A stretch of 64,000 nt of DNA from Leuconostoc gelidum subsp. gelidum KCTC 3527 (GTDB lineage Bacteria > Bacillota > Bacilli > Lactobacillales > Lactobacillaceae): positions 183,614 through 247,613 of the forward strand of contig NZ_AEMI01000016.1 in NCBI RefSeq assembly GCF_000166715.1, in the 5' to 3' direction. Below the pieces are notes generated by a model. That model was not told the origin of the DNA, did not search any database, and saw only the letters and a list, made by a program, of their open reading frames with translations. The position numbers and the translations under genes are program-made. This document shows, piece by piece, positions 63,066 through 64,000 of this stretch (its first letter is position 1; each line of letters opens with the position of its first letter).

Positions 63066-63100
63066 TTTTGAAACTAATAATACAATTACTAGTTTCAAAA
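63066..63100 (+). terminator. Possible terminator after rarA
   Basis: TTTTGAAACTA and TAGTTTCAAAA pair over 11 bp, 7 bases past the stop, but only AAAATG follows instead of a T-run. Confidence 0.4.
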
Positions 63101-63132
63101 TGTCAAGACTGGTTGTTGCCAATTTTTCGCGT

Positions 63133-63370
63133 TATAATAAAGTATAGATTCCTCAGATATACGCATTGTTACATCATCAGCTTTTTCCTTACAACTTTCA
63201 TTTCTCGGATGGGAATTTTCGACTTGACAGATAAGCCCTTTCATTCGGTAATCTAACAAGCGTTATGAACGATCCACCTCGACAATTCCGAGGAAAACCT
63301 GCGTAACGATTAACGGTATCATGAGTGTCTCGGGCATGTCCCGTGCGTCCACAATTGTGGACGCTTTTTT
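63133..63370 (+). ncRNA. ssrS: Probable 6S RNA
   Basis: A promoter -10 TATAAT (63133-63138) opens about 225 bases without a credible gene, ended by a strong terminator (63345-63370). The transcript folds as a long rod: CTCA, GATA and ATTGTTAC of the 5' part pair with GTAACGAT, TATC and TGAG of the 3' part, and CTCGGA/AATT/TCGA pair further in, leaving a central bulge as in 6S RNA. 6S binds RNA polymerase in stationary phase. Position behind rarA matches B. subtilis bsrA. Identity is inferred from fold and place, not a search. Confidence 0.6.
63345..63370 (+). terminator. Terminator of the probable 6S RNA
   Basis: GCGTCCACAA pairs with TTGTGGACGC, followed by TTTTTT. Confidence 0.9.
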
Positions 63371-63467
63371 GTACAGAAAAGTTTGTCAACAAATATTTTA
63401 AAATTATAGTAATTTATCAATGTAAGCGGTATACTTAAAGTATAAACAATATTAAAGGAGAATTCTT

Positions 63468-63911
63468 ATGACAGCAAACTATAACAACATTTTAGTGCCA
63501 ATGGATGGTTCGAAAGAATCAGAAGCAGCACTTGTTCGCGCCATTGAGTTAACAAATGATGCTGGTGACAATGGTATATTATCAATTTTGAACGTCATTG
63601 ATACACGTGCTTTTCAAAATGTAGCCAGTTTTGATGATACAATGGTCGAAGCTGTCTCTGATGAAACACGTAAAACACTTGATAAGTATAAGCAACAAGC
63701 CATTGATGCTGGTGTTAAAAACGTTGACTATCTCATTGAATATGGTTCACCAAAAGCATTGATTGCTAAAGACGTACCAAATGAGGTTAATGCCGACATC
63801 ATCGTTATTGGAGCTACTGGTTTAAACGCCGTAGAACGCTTAGTTATCGGTTCTGTTACTGAATTTGTGACAAGAACGGCTAATATTGACGTATTAGTTG
63901 TTCGCGGTTAA
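63468..63911 (+). CDS. Universal stress protein (UspA family)
   Basis: 147 aa. NILVPMDGSKESEAALVRAI begins the fold, and the ATP-binding pattern GATGLNAVERLVIGSVTEFV (G-2x-G-9x-G-S/T) is intact. Cytosolic, usually dimeric. AAAGGAG ribosome site; a TATACT -10 lies at 63430-63435 and ATGTAAGCGGTATAC there is close to a cre, a hint of carbon control. Confidence 0.9.
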   Translation: MTANYNNILVPMDGSKESEAALVRAIELTNDAGDNGILSILNVIDTRAFQNVASFDDTMVEAVSDETRKTLDKYKQQAIDAGVKNVDYLIEYGSPKALIAKDVPNEVNADIIVIGATGLNAVERLVIGSVTEFVTRTANIDVLVVRG

Positions 63912-63978
63912 TCTTTAATACTATTAATTTTGGTACACATGTTTTTCACGAATACTATTAAAATATATTAAAAAGTCG

Positions 63979-64000
63979 CCAACTTCGTGTATGAAGTTGG
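63979..64000 (+). terminator. Terminator stem at the window edge (partial)
   Basis: CCAACTTC-GTGTAT-GAAGTTGG pairs over 8 bp; the stem may extend and a T-run may follow beyond the window. Confidence 0.55.

Noticed and set aside
63056..63256. Short plus-strand frame after rarA and a minus-strand frame at 63198-63392
   Set aside because: Both overlap the structured, terminator-ended RNA; composition is not protein-like.
1..64000. CRISPR array, insertion sequence, rRNA operon or integrase
   Set aside because: No spaced repeats, transposase motifs, rRNA or recombinase sequence was seen on either strand.

Overview
This window looks like chromosome from a low-GC lactic acid bacterium. The best guess is Leuconostoc or a close relative in the Leuconostoc/Weissella group. 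The support is: short Firmicute-type operons with strong GGAGG ribosome sites; a FemX-type ligase whose motifs I recall from Weissella FemX; cre, Rex and T-box control; a CiaRH-HtrA stress module; and the Firmicute order tadA-ffs-dnaX-recR-yaaL-tmk-darA-holB-rsmI. The genus is inferred. Most genes are housekeeping and on the minus strand, and I found no integrase, insertion sequence, CRISPR array or rRNA operon.

Layout. 1-4.4 kb is the most accessory-looking part: a cellulose-synthase-like glycosyltransferase, a GT2-GtrA fusion, and an orphan phage-type switch (Cro-like and CI-like regulators plus an ImmA-like protease). 4.4-7.1 kb holds a nitroreductase, a FUSC membrane protein, a HAD phosphatase and a small GtrA protein. 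7.1-11.7 kb holds femX, rex and the tRNA t6A genes tsaD and tsaB with two GNAT acetyltransferases. 11.7-13.2 kb has an anti-sigma factor beside an ECF sigma gene broken by a frameshift. 13.3-18.7 kb holds ptsHI and prfA-prmC-tsaC. 18.8-23 kb holds tdk, an NlpC/P60 hydrolase and murT-gatD. 23-33.1 kb is transport and methionine metabolism: kimA, a glutamine amidotransferase, an OppA-like protein behind a decayed T-box, luxS, and a metA-metI-metC-metE-like operon behind an intact Met T-box.

33.3-44.4 kb is mixed: thioredoxin, htrA-ciaH-ciaR, a DEAD-box helicase, a GH25-like pseudoenzyme, proC, a deoxynucleoside kinase, a VanY-like carboxypeptidase, tRNA-Lys, galE and an acyl-ACP thioesterase. 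44.4-55.6 kb is the information-processing core: rpmG-secE-nusG-rplKA-rplJL-rsmC-tadA-HD-ffs-dnaX-recR-yaaL-tmk-darA-holB-rsmI, with an L10 leader before rplJ. 55.6-64 kb holds a TetR/YhgE pair, ezrA, rpsD with a structured leader, yueI, rarA, a likely 6S RNA and a universal stress protein.

Themes. Sulfur metabolism is joined up: LuxS returns homocysteine, and metA/metI/metC and the MetE-like enzyme make methionine under T-box control. c-di-AMP and potassium homeostasis are represented by kimA and darA. Wall assembly is represented by femX, murT-gatD, the VanY-like peptidase, the NlpC/P60 protein and the GH25-like protein. Several proteins lack a canonical part: MurT, DnaX and HolB lack their cysteine zinc modules, HtrA lacks a PDZ domain, the OppA-like protein lacks a lipobox, and the GH25-like protein lacks its catalytic acids. 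The observations most worth checking are the sigma-factor frameshift (repaired exactly by a second copy of a 13-bp unit), the degenerate T-box, and a 34-bp perfect palindrome with a cre at its centre upstream of ptsHI.
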